Below, one piece after another: positions 53,089 through 61,823 of a stretch of DNA of 64,000 bases. The notes beneath the pieces are model-generated. The model did no database searches. It was not told the origin of the DNA and was given only the letters and a program-made list of their open reading frames with translations. The translations under genes were made by a program, and so were the position numbers. Numbering within the stretch: the first letter of the stretch is position 1; every line of letters starts with the position of its first letter. Source of the DNA: Desulfovibrio sp. 86 (GTDB lineage Bacteria; Desulfobacterota; Desulfovibrionia; Desulfovibrionales; Desulfovibrionaceae); contig NZ_LR738849.1 of NCBI RefSeq assembly GCF_902702915.1, positions 806,001-870,000 on the forward strand, read 5' to 3'.

Positions 53089-55677
53089 TTAGCCTTTTTT
53101 CCCGCCCTTTCCACCGCGCCTTTGCGGCCTGCCGGAATCGCGCTCGGAAGATGGCCGACGGGAGTCCGGTCGGGCCGGAGCATCCCGGCGGGCCGGACGG
53201 GCCGGACGCGGCATGCCTTCTGCAGGGGCCGCAGGGCTTGCGTGGGCATAACCATGCCCGGCGGGGGACGCGCCCCCGTAACCCGGCCGCCGCACAATGC
53301 GCGCGCCGCTCTTGGCGTCACGCCGTGCGTCCGGTGGCACCTGCACCTCGAGCAGACTGCCGGACGGCAGCCCGTCGGCATCTTCCAGCAACAACAGACC
53401 GCAGGCGGCACAGGCATAGCGGCCACGGCCCGCAAGGCCGGGAACGGCAAAAGGCGCTGTGAGCACGCGGGCCTTCATGCTGCCGGAAGTTTTGCGTCCC
53501 TGCTCCTGGCCAGCCGCAACTTCCGGCGCTGCCACGGGCGAAAGCAGGAGCGGCGCGAGACTCAGGCCGCTTTTGCCAAGCCCGGCATCGGCGGAAAGGT
53601 CTTCAAGCCATCTGGGCGCGTCTTCGCTGCCAAAGGTAAAGTGACACCAGGTGCGGCCTCCCTGACCGCCCAGCAGCGGACAGGCCGCCTGATGCGGGCA
53701 CGGGGCCAGGGCCGTAAGCCCGCCCTCCACAGCCAGATGACGCAGATCCATAATGGTGGAACCGCCGAGGCGCGTGCCGGGTTCCACAAAAAGCAGGGAT
53801 GGGCCAGAAGACTGGCCTTCCGCGCCGTCCGTGGCGGAGCGGCCATGGCTGCGGAACAGCGGCGCAAGCGCATCCAGAAAACGCGCAAGCCGCTCCTCGC
53901 GGCAATCGTCGGGCCGTTCGTCCGGATCCGCCGACTGGCCGGAACCGGCGCGCCCTTCCGCATCGGGATCGTCCATTCTCCCCATCAGGGGGGCGTCGTC
54001 TTCGTCGTAGGAATCAAGCGTGCTGGCGCGGCCGCTTCTTTTGCCGAAACGCAGTTCATTGAGCACGTTGGCGGCGCTGACCAGCCAGGGCCGGGCCTGC
54101 CCTCCGGACAGCAGCGGCGCGGCCTGTCGCGCGGCCTGCTCCAGCGGAGCCCGCACGATCTGCACCTGCCAGGGCTGATGGAAGGTCAGGGCTGCCACTT
54201 CGTGCAACAGGCTGCGCCCCAGTTCCAGCGGCTGCGACGAACTGTCCAGAGCCAGTACCTGAATGGGCGCTTGCCGCCACTCGGGACGGGCCAGCCACAG
54301 AGCCAGAGGCAAGGTCAGCGGGCCGGATCCTGTATCGATCAGCAGAGCCTTGCCGCCCTGAGCCGCGACGGCCTGCGGGTCCGGCAGGGGCATTGCCGCC
54401 AGCAGGCGGATGAGCCGCACCAGATTCCAGGGCAAAAAATAGTACATATACGCGCTGACAAAGGCCGGAGTACCCCAGTAGGGACGGTCAAGGGCCGCCC
54501 GCTCGGTGGTGAGCAGGCGTGACAGCCGGGCTATGTCGTCGGGCAGCGAACGGCGATGGGCCGCGCTCAGGGGCCATACGCGGGCCAGCACTTCCGGCAG
54601 TTGGTCAAGAATGACGCGCGCTTCTTCCGTCAAAGGCGGAAACAACGGCATTGCCCCCTTCCAGGCGTAACTCTGGGCGGTGGCCGGGCGCGGGGCTCGG
54701 GCGGTTATGGATTCACGCCTGTCCCGGTTGAAATCATCCCTGCTAAAGCTGTCCCGGTCGCGTCCGTCCCTGTTGAATCCAGCCCTGTTTCTGTTCTGAC
54801 CATCTGCGCGGTCAAAAGCATTTTTGGCATCGGGCCAGCCTTCGGCTGACGCTCCACCCCTGCCGGAGCGCGGCGCGTCGGAGCGCGGCCTGCCAGAGTG
54901 CGGCGGGCGCGGCCCGTTGTCTCTGCCCTTGCCTGCGTCCTGGCCCCAGCTACGGTCTCTGTCCTGACCCCGGTTCCGGCCCCGGTTCTGCTCTCTGTCC
55001 TGGCCCCGGCTCTTGTCACGACCCTCGCCGGGCCAGTTTTTGTCAGACCCGGTTTTGCCGGATCTGCCCTTGTCCTGCTCATATTTTTTGGGCTCATATT
55101 TCTTGGCCCCAGATTTTTCGGGCCAAGCTTTTTCGGGCCGGCCTTTATCCTCATAGGACTTGCCCGCTCCCGCCCTGTCGGGACGGGAATGGCCTTCGCC
55201 GCCCTTGTCCTGACCGGGCCTGCCGCTGCGCGAGCCGCCGGGTTTGCCCGCTCCCGCCCTGTCGGGCCGGGAATGGCCTTCACCGCCCTTGTCCTGACCG
55301 GGCCTGCCGCTACGCGAACCGCCGGGTTTGCCCGCTCCCGCCCTGTCGGGACGGGAATGGCCTTCGCCACCCTTGTCCTGACCGGGCCTGCCGCTGCGTG
55401 AACCGCCGGGTTTGCCCGCTCCCGCCCTGTCGGGACGGGAATGACCTTCGCCGCCCTTGTCCTGACCGGGTCTGCCGCTGCGCGAACCGCCGGGTTTGCC
55501 CGCTCCCGCCCTGTCGGGACGGGAATGGCCTTCGCCACCCTTGTCCTGACCGGGTCTGTCTGCTGTCCTGTCCCTGTCCGCAGGCCTTTTCGCAGGTCTG
55601 TCTGCGGGCTTGTCACGAGAGACTTCGCCGTTGCGGGAACGGTCCGGACGCGGTTTCTTTTTTTGCTGATCTGACAT
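53089..55677 (-). CDS. Rsm22/METTL17-type ribosome-associated methyltransferase-like protein with repetitive N-terminus
   Basis: 862 residues. The first 340 are disordered, Arg/Gly/Asp-rich and hold nearly five tandem copies of a 28-residue unit (SRPDRAGAGKPGGSRSGRPG type, residues 41-175). The folded core (about 345-790) has the SAM-site pattern ALLIDTGSGPLTLPLALW, ANVLNELRFGKR and VEPGTRLGG. It is followed by cysteines in APCPHQAACPL, TWCHF and CAACG, which fit the [4Fe-4S] ligands known in mitochondrial METTL17. Such proteins assist small-subunit ribosome assembly. A second basic tail (from 790) is RNA-binding-like. It stands next to the RACo-like gene on the same strand. Confidence 0.8.
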   Translation of the reverse strand: MSDQQKKKPRPDRSRNGEVSRDKPADRPAKRPADRDRTADRPGQDKGGEGHSRPDRAGAGKPGGSRSGRPGQDKGGEGHSRPDRAGAGKPGGSRSGRPGQDKGGEGHSRPDRAGAGKPGGSRSGRPGQDKGGEGHSRPDRAGAGKPGGSRSGRPGQDKGGEGHSRPDRAGAGKSYEDKGRPEKAWPEKSGAKKYEPKKYEQDKGRSGKTGSDKNWPGEGRDKSRGQDREQNRGRNRGQDRDRSWGQDAGKGRDNGPRPPHSGRPRSDAPRSGRGGASAEGWPDAKNAFDRADGQNRNRAGFNRDGRDRDSFSRDDFNRDRRESITARAPRPATAQSYAWKGAMPLFPPLTEEARVILDQLPEVLARVWPLSAAHRRSLPDDIARLSRLLTTERAALDRPYWGTPAFVSAYMYYFLPWNLVRLIRLLAAMPLPDPQAVAAQGGKALLIDTGSGPLTLPLALWLARPEWRQAPIQVLALDSSSQPLELGRSLLHEVAALTFHQPWQVQIVRAPLEQAARQAAPLLSGGQARPWLVSAANVLNELRFGKRSGRASTLDSYDEDDAPLMGRMDDPDAEGRAGSGQSADPDERPDDCREERLARFLDALAPLFRSHGRSATDGAEGQSSGPSLLFVEPGTRLGGSTIMDLRHLAVEGGLTALAPCPHQAACPLLGGQGGRTWCHFTFGSEDAPRWLEDLSADAGLGKSGLSLAPLLLSPVAAPEVAAGQEQGRKTSGSMKARVLTAPFAVPGLAGRGRYACAACGLLLLEDADGLPSGSLLEVQVPPDARRDAKSGARIVRRPGYGGASPAGHGYAHASPAAPAEGMPRPARPARRDAPARPDSRRPSSERDSGRPQRRGGKGGKKG
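55163..55557. repeat. 84-bp coding tandem repeat
   Basis: Unit starts at 55163, 55247, 55331, 55415 and 55499 are exactly 84 bp apart and nearly identical (4.7 copies). They encode the 28-residue repeats of the Rsm22-like N-terminus. The near-identity of the DNA implies recent expansion or ongoing homogenisation. Confidence 0.95.
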
Positions 55678-57534
55678 TTATGCTCCAAAGCGCATGTGGC
55701 GTAAATAGTTCTGATGAAAATTCTTTTCTTCCACAAGGGGCAGCAGTCGGGCTGTGGCGCACAGTGCGGCCAGGTTTTCGCGCATCTGCGCGTTGCGGAC
55801 CAGAAGGGCCGCGCCATCCAAAGAGGCATTGCCAACGGCCCGCAGGCGCGGAGCCAGAGCCGACGGCAAAAAGCCCAGCGTCTCAAGGTCCTGCGCCCGC
55901 ACATGTTCGCCCAGAGCGCCCGCCAGACACAGGGCGGCCACATCGCCGGGGACAAGCCCCGCCGCAGCCAGCAGGCTTTCCAGCGCCAGGGCAAAGGCCG
56001 CCTTGACCTTGAGCAGTTCCTCCACGTCAGCGGCGCACAGCCACATGCCGTGGGGCAGACGCAGACGCATGCCCCCGCTGTCCTTGCCCGGTTCAAGGCA
56101 CGCGGCCAGCCTGCGGGCCAGGGGCATGGCCGGAGCGGATTCAAAGCCGCCGTCCTCACGCACAAGTTTCGTCCGCAGCAGCACGGCCAGCAGGGACACA
56201 TAACCGGTGGCGCTGATGCCCCGCGCCCTGCCGTCTTCCGCCGCCGGTCCCAAAAGCCCGCTGGCGGAGGCTTTGTGCCTGACAGCCTGACAGGAAGGGC
56301 ACGGACAGTGCCCGCCGTGCTCACGCAGGTCATCTTCAGGCCGCCGGGCGAAGAAATGCGCCTCAAGGCCCGTGGGCGCAAGGCTGAAATCCGTAATCAC
56401 CCCCGGCCCGGCCAGTTGTCCGCACTGCGGGCCAATGCCCTCAAGGGCCGGGCCCAGCGGCACGCTGGTCAGCAAAAGCCTGCCCTGCGCGTCCACAAGC
56501 GCCAGTTCGCCATTGGTGCCAAGGTCCGCCAGCACAAAGGGGCGCGGCATGTCCCCGGCCAGCAACGCGGCCAGCCCCGCGCTCACGTCGCCGCCCACAA
56601 AGGGAGCGGGCAAGGGCGGGATGTACACTGGCGGCAGGCCGGGCACTTGTACCGTTTCATGCCCGCCATGCGCAAGCCTGTAGGGCGCGGCGCACAGGCC
56701 GTCCACAGGCAGATCCAAAAAAATGTCCGTCATGGCCGTATTGGCGGCAAGGCACAAGCCCTCCACCCGCGCCGCGCCTTTTTGCTCAAGGAAATCCACC
56801 ACATTTCGCAGGCTGCGCCGCACCAGTCGGGACAGCACGCTGCGGCCTTGCGGCTGCCGCGCCACGGCCAGCCGCGACATGATATCCGCCCCGGCCCCGG
56901 CCTGCGGGTTCAGAAAACTGCCCTGCCCCACAACGCCTGCCGTGTTTTCGCGCTCTCCGTCAACGGATATGCCAACGGCGCGCCAGTACACGGACGTTGT
57001 GCCCAAGTCCACAGCCAGAGCCAGCGGAACGGGCTTTCCCGCAGCATTGTCAGCCTGGGTGTCCGTCGAGCCGCCTGCCGGGCAGCCTGCCAAAATGTCA
57101 GGCCAAGCGCCAGCCGGGCTGTACGCCAAACTGCTGCCCGGCGTGTGCCGCCTGTGGTGTGCGACATACGTGGCGGCAACATCTTCCGGGCCAGACGGCC
57201 ACGCCATGCTTTCCTGGGGAAGCTCCAGCGCGAGCCTTTCTCCGTCAGGCACTTGACGGCGGCACGCCAGACGCCAGCCCTCAGCCAGTTCACTGGCGGA
57301 AAAAACGTCCGCTTCGGCGGGCAGGGACGCGGGAGCTTTTGCCGCAAAGCGCACCCGGCACCGGCCGCAACGGCCAAGTCCGCCGCACAGGGGCTGGGGG
57401 GGCATTTGCCCGGAAAGCCAGATGGCCTGCGAAAGGCTTTGGCCCGGCGCAGCTTCTATTTCAAGGGGTTTTGCGTCCGCGTTTTCCCCCGGGGATGCGG
57501 CGGTTCCGGCGGCAAAAAAAATTTGTAACAGCAT
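55678..57534 (-). CDS. RACo-like reductive activator: [2Fe-2S] ferredoxin plus ASKHA ATPase domain
   Basis: 618 residues. The N-terminal ferredoxin domain binds a [2Fe-2S] cluster through Cys50, Cys56, Cys59 and Cys91 (LCGGLGRCGRCR and ACRRQ). A middle and C-terminal ASKHA ATPase domain (from about 170) shows LALAVDLGTTSVYWR, VLADLGTNGELAL, and SVPLGPALEGIGP. Relatives reduce inactive cob(II)alamin corrinoid proteins at the cost of ATP. No methyltransferase or corrinoid protein is nearby, so the substrate is open. The extra C-X-C-X2-C (HCPCPSCQ) near residue 425 is notable. ATG 57534 follows GGAG. It ends one base before the Rsm22-like gene. Confidence 0.85.
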   Translation of the reverse strand: MLLQIFFAAGTAASPGENADAKPLEIEAAPGQSLSQAIWLSGQMPPQPLCGGLGRCGRCRVRFAAKAPASLPAEADVFSASELAEGWRLACRRQVPDGERLALELPQESMAWPSGPEDVAATYVAHHRRHTPGSSLAYSPAGAWPDILAGCPAGGSTDTQADNAAGKPVPLALAVDLGTTSVYWRAVGISVDGERENTAGVVGQGSFLNPQAGAGADIMSRLAVARQPQGRSVLSRLVRRSLRNVVDFLEQKGAARVEGLCLAANTAMTDIFLDLPVDGLCAAPYRLAHGGHETVQVPGLPPVYIPPLPAPFVGGDVSAGLAALLAGDMPRPFVLADLGTNGELALVDAQGRLLLTSVPLGPALEGIGPQCGQLAGPGVITDFSLAPTGLEAHFFARRPEDDLREHGGHCPCPSCQAVRHKASASGLLGPAAEDGRARGISATGYVSLLAVLLRTKLVREDGGFESAPAMPLARRLAACLEPGKDSGGMRLRLPHGMWLCAADVEELLKVKAAFALALESLLAAAGLVPGDVAALCLAGALGEHVRAQDLETLGFLPSALAPRLRAVGNASLDGAALLVRNAQMRENLAALCATARLLPLVEEKNFHQNYLRHMRFGA

Positions 57535-57716
57535 GGATATCGCTCCGGATGTAGCCTGCCTCAAGGGGCCATGGTTGGCAAGGAAAAGGCGCGGCCGCGC
57601 CGTCACGCTGCGCGCCCCTGTCCGCCCTTGTCAAAATGGCCTTTTTCTTGCAATATTTTCCAGCAATAGTTGATCAAGGAAAAAGCAAACCCTCACCAGG
57701 CACTTTTGGGGCTGGC

Positions 57717-58697
57717 ATGAACAAAGTTTTGGCGCAAGATGAAGTGGATGCACTGCTTCGCGGGCTTTCCGGCGGCGAAATTGAGAGCGAAGTTGAGACC
57801 CCGGAAGACGATTCCGGCATTGTGGCCTTTGACCTTGCCAATCAGGACCGCATCATACGCGGGCGCATGCCCGTGCTTGAAATCGTCAATGACCGTTTCG
57901 CCCGGCTTTGCACCAACGCCCTTTCCAACTCCGTGCGCAAGCGCGTTGAACTGAATCCCATATCCATTGATATGACCAAGTTCGGCGAGTTCATGCGCTC
58001 CCTGCCCGTGCCCACGTCCATCAACATCTTCAAGATGGACCCCCTGCGCGGCAACGCCATCATGGTTGTGGACTCCCGCCTGGTCTTTGCCCTGGTGGAA
58101 AGCGTCTTTGGCGGCGCTGGCTCCCAGCCCAAGGTGGAAGGCCGCGAATTTACCCGCATCGAACAGGCCGTGGTGGATAAGATCGTCAAGATCGCCCTGG
58201 AAAATATGGAAGAATCCTGGCGGCCCGTGCACGACGTGAAGCTTGAACTGGTGCGCAGCGAAATCAACCCGCAGTTCGCCGCCATTGTGCCGCCCAGCGA
58301 CGTCGTTGTCGTCATCACCTTTGAGGTTGAGCTGGATACGGCTCTGGGCTCCATGATTATCTGCCTGCCCTACGCCACCATCGAGCCCATCCGCTCCAAA
58401 CTGCACGCCAGTTTTCAGACGGAACGGCTTGAAGTGGACCACGCCTGGGTGGCGCGCCTCAAGGAGCGCCTGCTGGAAACGCCCATTGAACTCAAGGTGC
58501 ACTTCGGCAGCACCACCATCACAGGCAACCAGTTGCTGCGCATGCAGGTTGGCGACGTTCTTGTGCTGGACAAGGATCAGGAAGACCTGCTGAACTGCAC
58601 CGTGGCCGGAGTCTGCAAGTATCAGGGAATAGCCGGCACCGTGAAGGCCATGAAGTCCTTTCAGATTATCAAGGAAAACGAACCGCAATACACCTGA
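57717..58697 (+). CDS. fliM: Flagellar motor switch protein FliM
   Basis: This 326-residue protein forms the flagellar C-ring and binds phosphorylated CheY. It begins MNKVLAQDEVDALLRGLSGG, the conserved CheY-binding helix (LSQDEIDALL type). The middle CheC-like domain has RFARLCTNALSNSVRKRVEL and FGGAGSQPKVEGREFTRIE. The C-terminal SpoA-type domain ends LLNCTVAGVCKYQGIAGTVK. Flagellar neighbours (fliN, fliL) are not in the window, so it is set apart from the main flagellar operons. ATG 57717 was chosen because it begins this helix. Confidence 0.93.
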   Translation: MNKVLAQDEVDALLRGLSGGEIESEVETPEDDSGIVAFDLANQDRIIRGRMPVLEIVNDRFARLCTNALSNSVRKRVELNPISIDMTKFGEFMRSLPVPTSINIFKMDPLRGNAIMVVDSRLVFALVESVFGGAGSQPKVEGREFTRIEQAVVDKIVKIALENMEESWRPVHDVKLELVRSEINPQFAAIVPPSDVVVVITFEVELDTALGSMIICLPYATIEPIRSKLHASFQTERLEVDHAWVARLKERLLETPIELKVHFGSTTITGNQLLRMQVGDVLVLDKDQEDLLNCTVAGVCKYQGIAGTVKAMKSFQIIKENEPQYT

Positions 58698-58827
58698 TCG
58701 CAGTTGCCGGGCCTGCCCCGGTAGACCTGCGCCGCCTGACGCCGCTTGGCGCTACCTGACGCCGCCGCCAACAGCAAACAGAATTCAGGCGACGCCAAAA
58801 GCGCACGCCCGCAGTGTTGCCACAAGC

Positions 58828-58857
58828 AAAGGCCCGTTTACACAGCCGGGCCTTTTT
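58828..58857. terminator. Terminator between fliM and gmhB
   Basis: AAAGGCCCG and CGGGCCTTT form a nine-base stem, with five T's on the plus strand. It lies between two convergent genes and serves fliM mainly. Confidence 0.82.
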
Positions 58858-58859
58858 GT

Positions 58860-59465
58860 TCATTCCTTCATTTTTTCCAGCATGCGCGCCGCGCGCAACT
58901 GCCGCATGCGCGGAGCCAGGATGCGCACTGTCGCCGCTGGCAGATGCGGCACCACGGCCACGCCGTCCGGCACGTCATCGTCATCGCTGTTGTCGCTGCC
59001 TTCGGGGTGCAGCAAGATGCTCTGGCAGCCCGCCGCAAGACCAGCCTGCACATCGCGCACGCGGTCGCCGATCATCCAGGAGTTGGCCAGATCAAGATCC
59101 AGATCGCGGGCGGCCTGCAGCAGGAGCCCCGGATCGGGCTTGCGGCACTCGCAGGGGCCGGTGATTTCAGGCAGATGCGGGCAGTAGTACCACGCATCTA
59201 TGGCCGCGTTCTTGGCGGCCAGTTCCGCATTCACCCATTCTTCCAGCAGGCGCAGCGCCTCGCGGTCATACATGCCGCGCGCGATGCCGGACTGGTTGCT
59301 CACCACCACAAGCACATAGCCCACGGCCCGCAGGCGCTTGAGCGCCTCGGCCACGCCGGGCAGCCATTGCCAGTCTTCCTTGCGGTATACGTAGCCGACA
59401 TCCTTGTTCAGCGTGCCGTCACGGTCAAGAAATACTGCCCGCCGCAAAACCTTACCTTCCACCAT
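58860..59465 (-). CDS. gmhB: D-glycero-beta-D-manno-heptose 1,7-bisphosphate 7-phosphatase
   Basis: This 201-residue HAD-family phosphatase makes ADP-heptose precursors for LPS core. It has the nucleophile motif AVFLDRDGTLNKDVGYV, SNQSGIARGMY, the zinc-loop CPHLPEITGPCECRKPDPG and WMIGDRVRDVQAG. ATG 59465 was chosen because GGAG lies seven bases upstream; the track start at 59654 adds a low-similarity tail. The C-terminus has an acidic NSDDDDVPDG segment that looks like an appendix to the family. Confidence 0.9.
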   Translation of the reverse strand: MVEGKVLRRAVFLDRDGTLNKDVGYVYRKEDWQWLPGVAEALKRLRAVGYVLVVVSNQSGIARGMYDREALRLLEEWVNAELAAKNAAIDAWYYCPHLPEITGPCECRKPDPGLLLQAARDLDLDLANSWMIGDRVRDVQAGLAAGCQSILLHPEGSDNSDDDDVPDGVAVVPHLPAATVRILAPRMRQLRAARMLEKMKE

Positions 59466-59720
59466 ATGCTTTCTCCTGACCGTTCTTGAGCGGGGCGCCG
59501 CCTGCGCCGAACCCGCTTCTTTGTGTCCTGAAGCCGCTGGAAACCACAGATATGCGTCGTCCATCATGCCGCAAATCCTGGCCAATTGCAAAAAAATCCG
59601 CACAGGCCCCAGGGCCTTTGATCTTTTCAAAGGTAAAAAGCTCTCACGCTGCACGAGAGTGCAGCGGCCGCAAGCTGCAAGGGTTCAGCCGAAAAGTTTT
59701 TTTGATTCAGAAGCGCAAAA

Positions 59721-59750
59721 CGGCCCCATATTCAAAGGAACATGGGGCCG
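59721..59750 (-). terminator. Terminator after yccF
   Basis: CGGCCCCAT and ATGGGGCCG form a nine-base stem with loop ATTCAAAGGAAC. On the minus strand it is followed by TTTT. The rest of the gap before gmhB (59466-59720) shows no gene. Confidence 0.75.
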
Positions 59751-59775
59751 GAAAAGATTTTTTTCAGGCGCTTGC

Positions 59776-60240
59776 TCAGCGTCTGCCGTGGTAGTCGCGC
59801 AGAGTCGCGGCTTCTTCGGCCGCCTGCGCCACAGGCGCGGGCACAATGGTCTTGCCAATGGGGCACAGGGCCAGTGCGGCCAGCTTCACATGCTGCCATG
59901 CGAAGGGAATGCCGATAATGGTCACCGCGCATGCGGCGGCGGACACAAGATGTCCCATGGCAATCCAGATGCCCGCCAACAGCAGCCAGATGATGTTGCC
60001 CACTGTGCCGAACACGCTCGTGCCCACATCCGGGGAGCCTGTCAGCACATCGCGCGAAACGGGCATCTTGCCAAAGGGGAAAAAGGCGAAGTTGCCCATG
60101 ACAAAGCACGCGCGCCCCCAGGGGATGCCCACAATGGAGATAAAGCAGAGCACGCCGAACAGCCACCACATGAGGCCCATAAAAACGCCGCCCAGCAAAA
60201 ACCACAGCGCGTTGCCAAGGCAGCCCAGGGTACTGTTCAT
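59776..60240 (-). CDS. yccF: YccF-family inner-membrane protein
   Basis: This 154-residue protein has two related hydrophobic units: LGNALWFLLGGVFMGLMWWL with IVGIPWGRACFVMGNFAFFP, and VGNIIWLLLAGIWIAMGHLV with IIGIPFAWQHVKLAALALCP. This duplicated GIPxxxQ-type domain is characteristic of YccF (DUF307). Function is unknown. ATG 60240 has an AGGGAGAACAT site just before it. It is its own unit with a terminator. Confidence 0.85.
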   Translation of the reverse strand: MNSTLGCLGNALWFLLGGVFMGLMWWLFGVLCFISIVGIPWGRACFVMGNFAFFPFGKMPVSRDVLTGSPDVGTSVFGTVGNIIWLLLAGIWIAMGHLVSAAACAVTIIGIPFAWQHVKLAALALCPIGKTIVPAPVAQAAEEAATLRDYHGRR

Positions 60241-60430
60241 ATATGTTCTCCCAAATCAGGGTAAACGACGGTAAAGAACACGTTCCACTTGTTATCGCTG
60301 CGGCGGTTGCACATGCAGCCGCTCGCCAGCAGCGAAGGCGCAAACACAGCTTCAGCCCGTACCCGCAGGGCTTGCCTGACCCGTTGACGGAAACGTCTAC
60401 GGGGCAGGACAGATCGATACGGACGAAGAC

Positions 60431-60520
60431 TACACCGCTATGTATTTGCGCTGTTAAGCGCCAAGGCGGGCGCGTCGTAACCTTTGGGAATGCCCATTCT
60501 CAAAGGCAAGCGGCTCTAGA
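60431..60520. repeat. Partial copy of repeat family C (ends at the purM stop)
   Basis: ACACCGCTATGTATTTGCGC, GCCAAGGCGGGCGCGTCG, TTTGGGAATGCCCATTCTCA-AAGG, and CGGCTCTAG. The terminal CTA is the complement of the purM TAG stop. The rest of 60241-60430 holds no supported gene. Confidence 0.6.
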
Positions 60521-61580
60521 AGTGCACCACGACCTGTTCGGTTTCGCCGCCGTCGCCCTTGCTGCGGCGGGCCACATCACCGATGTGCCAGGCGCGCAGG
60601 TTGAAGGCCTGAATGCGGCTGATGGCCTCTTCACTCTGATCAGGGGGCAGCACCATCACATAGCCTATGCCGCCGTTGAAAATCTGCAGGATTTCCGGCC
60701 AGGAAAGGTCGCCCGTTTCCTTGAGCCAGCGAAAGACCGGAGGCATCTGCCAACTGCCGAAATTGATGCGGGCCTCGACCTGGGCGGGCAGCACGCGGGG
60801 GATATTGTCGTAAAAGCCGCCGCCGGTAATATGGGCCATGCCCTTGACCTTGAGGTCGCGCAAAAGGGAGCGCACGGCTTCAACGTAAATGATGGTGGGC
60901 GCCAGCATGACTTCGCGCACGGTGGCCCCATCGGCTCCGGGAAAAGCGTCATCAGGTTTGAGACCGCTCTTTTCCAGCACCTTGCGGGCCAGGGAATAGC
61001 CGTTGGAGTGCAGACCGGAGGAGGCAATGCCCACGATGTGGTCGCCAACCTGGATGGCCGAACCGTCGATAAGCTTGGCATTGTCCACAATGCCCACGCA
61101 AAAGCCCGCGAGATCGTATTCGCCGGGGGCGTACATGTCGGGCATTTCAGCGGTTTCGCCGCCAAGCAGGGCACAGTCGGCCTGACGGCAGCCTTCGGCC
61201 ACGCCGCCGATGACGGTCTGCGCCGTATCCACGTCAAGCTTGCCCGTTGCAAAATAATCCAGGAAAAACAGAGGATTGGCACCCTGTACCAAGATATCGT
61301 TGACGCTCATGGCCACCAGGTCGATACCCACGGTATCGTGCTTGTCAAAAGCAAAGGCCAGCTTGAGCTTGGTGCCCACGCCATCCGTGGAGGAAACCAG
61401 CAAAGGCTCGCTCATGCCGCTGAGGTCAGGTCGGAACAGGCCGCCAAAGCCGCCTATATCTGAGATGACACCCCTGGTCTGGGTGCTCTGCACCATAGAT
61501 TTGATGCGCGAAACAAGGGTATTTCCCGCTTCAATGTCAACGCCTGCCTGCGTATAGGCTTTTGCGCGATCGCTGGACAT
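60516..61580 (-). CDS. purM: Phosphoribosylformylglycinamidine cyclo-ligase PurM
   Basis: This 354-residue enzyme closes the imidazole ring in purine synthesis (FGAM to AIR). Family blocks are AYTQAGVDIEAGNTLVSRIK, LLVSSTDGVGTKLKLAF, DLVAMSVNDILVQGANPLFF, CALLGGETAEMPDMY, ASSGLHSNGYSLARK and MAHITGGGFYDNIPR. ATG 61580 follows GGAGGCTACGG. It is a single gene; purN and purL are not adjacent. The stop is shared with a family C repeat edge. Confidence 0.95.
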   Translation of the reverse strand: MSSDRAKAYTQAGVDIEAGNTLVSRIKSMVQSTQTRGVISDIGGFGGLFRPDLSGMSEPLLVSSTDGVGTKLKLAFAFDKHDTVGIDLVAMSVNDILVQGANPLFFLDYFATGKLDVDTAQTVIGGVAEGCRQADCALLGGETAEMPDMYAPGEYDLAGFCVGIVDNAKLIDGSAIQVGDHIVGIASSGLHSNGYSLARKVLEKSGLKPDDAFPGADGATVREVMLAPTIIYVEAVRSLLRDLKVKGMAHITGGGFYDNIPRVLPAQVEARINFGSWQMPPVFRWLKETGDLSWPEILQIFNGGIGYVMVLPPDQSEEAISRIQAFNLRAWHIGDVARRSKGDGGETEQVVVHF

Positions 61581-61823
61581 CCGTAGCCTCCTTTAGATTG
61601 GCGTTCTTTAGCAGATTTTGCCGCAAAGCCCAAGCGACTTTTTTGCCATTAGGCCGCGCCAACGTTTTCAGGCTGCCTTTTTTTCCCTTCATCGTGCTGT
61701 CGGGCGCTGTCACGTTTTTTTACCAGCGCGCCGATCCTGCCATTTTTCGTAGACCAGTTTCACCGCCACTGCTAGAGTAAGGACGGGAAAGAACATGCGC
61801 ATACTACCATCAAGAAGGTAGCC

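Noticed and set aside
54705..56381. 558-codon minus-strand frame spanning the RACo-like and Rsm22-like genes
   Set aside because: It runs in a different frame through two better genes. Its repetitive VRTRAAKAIPVPTGRER pattern is the tandem repeat read out of frame.
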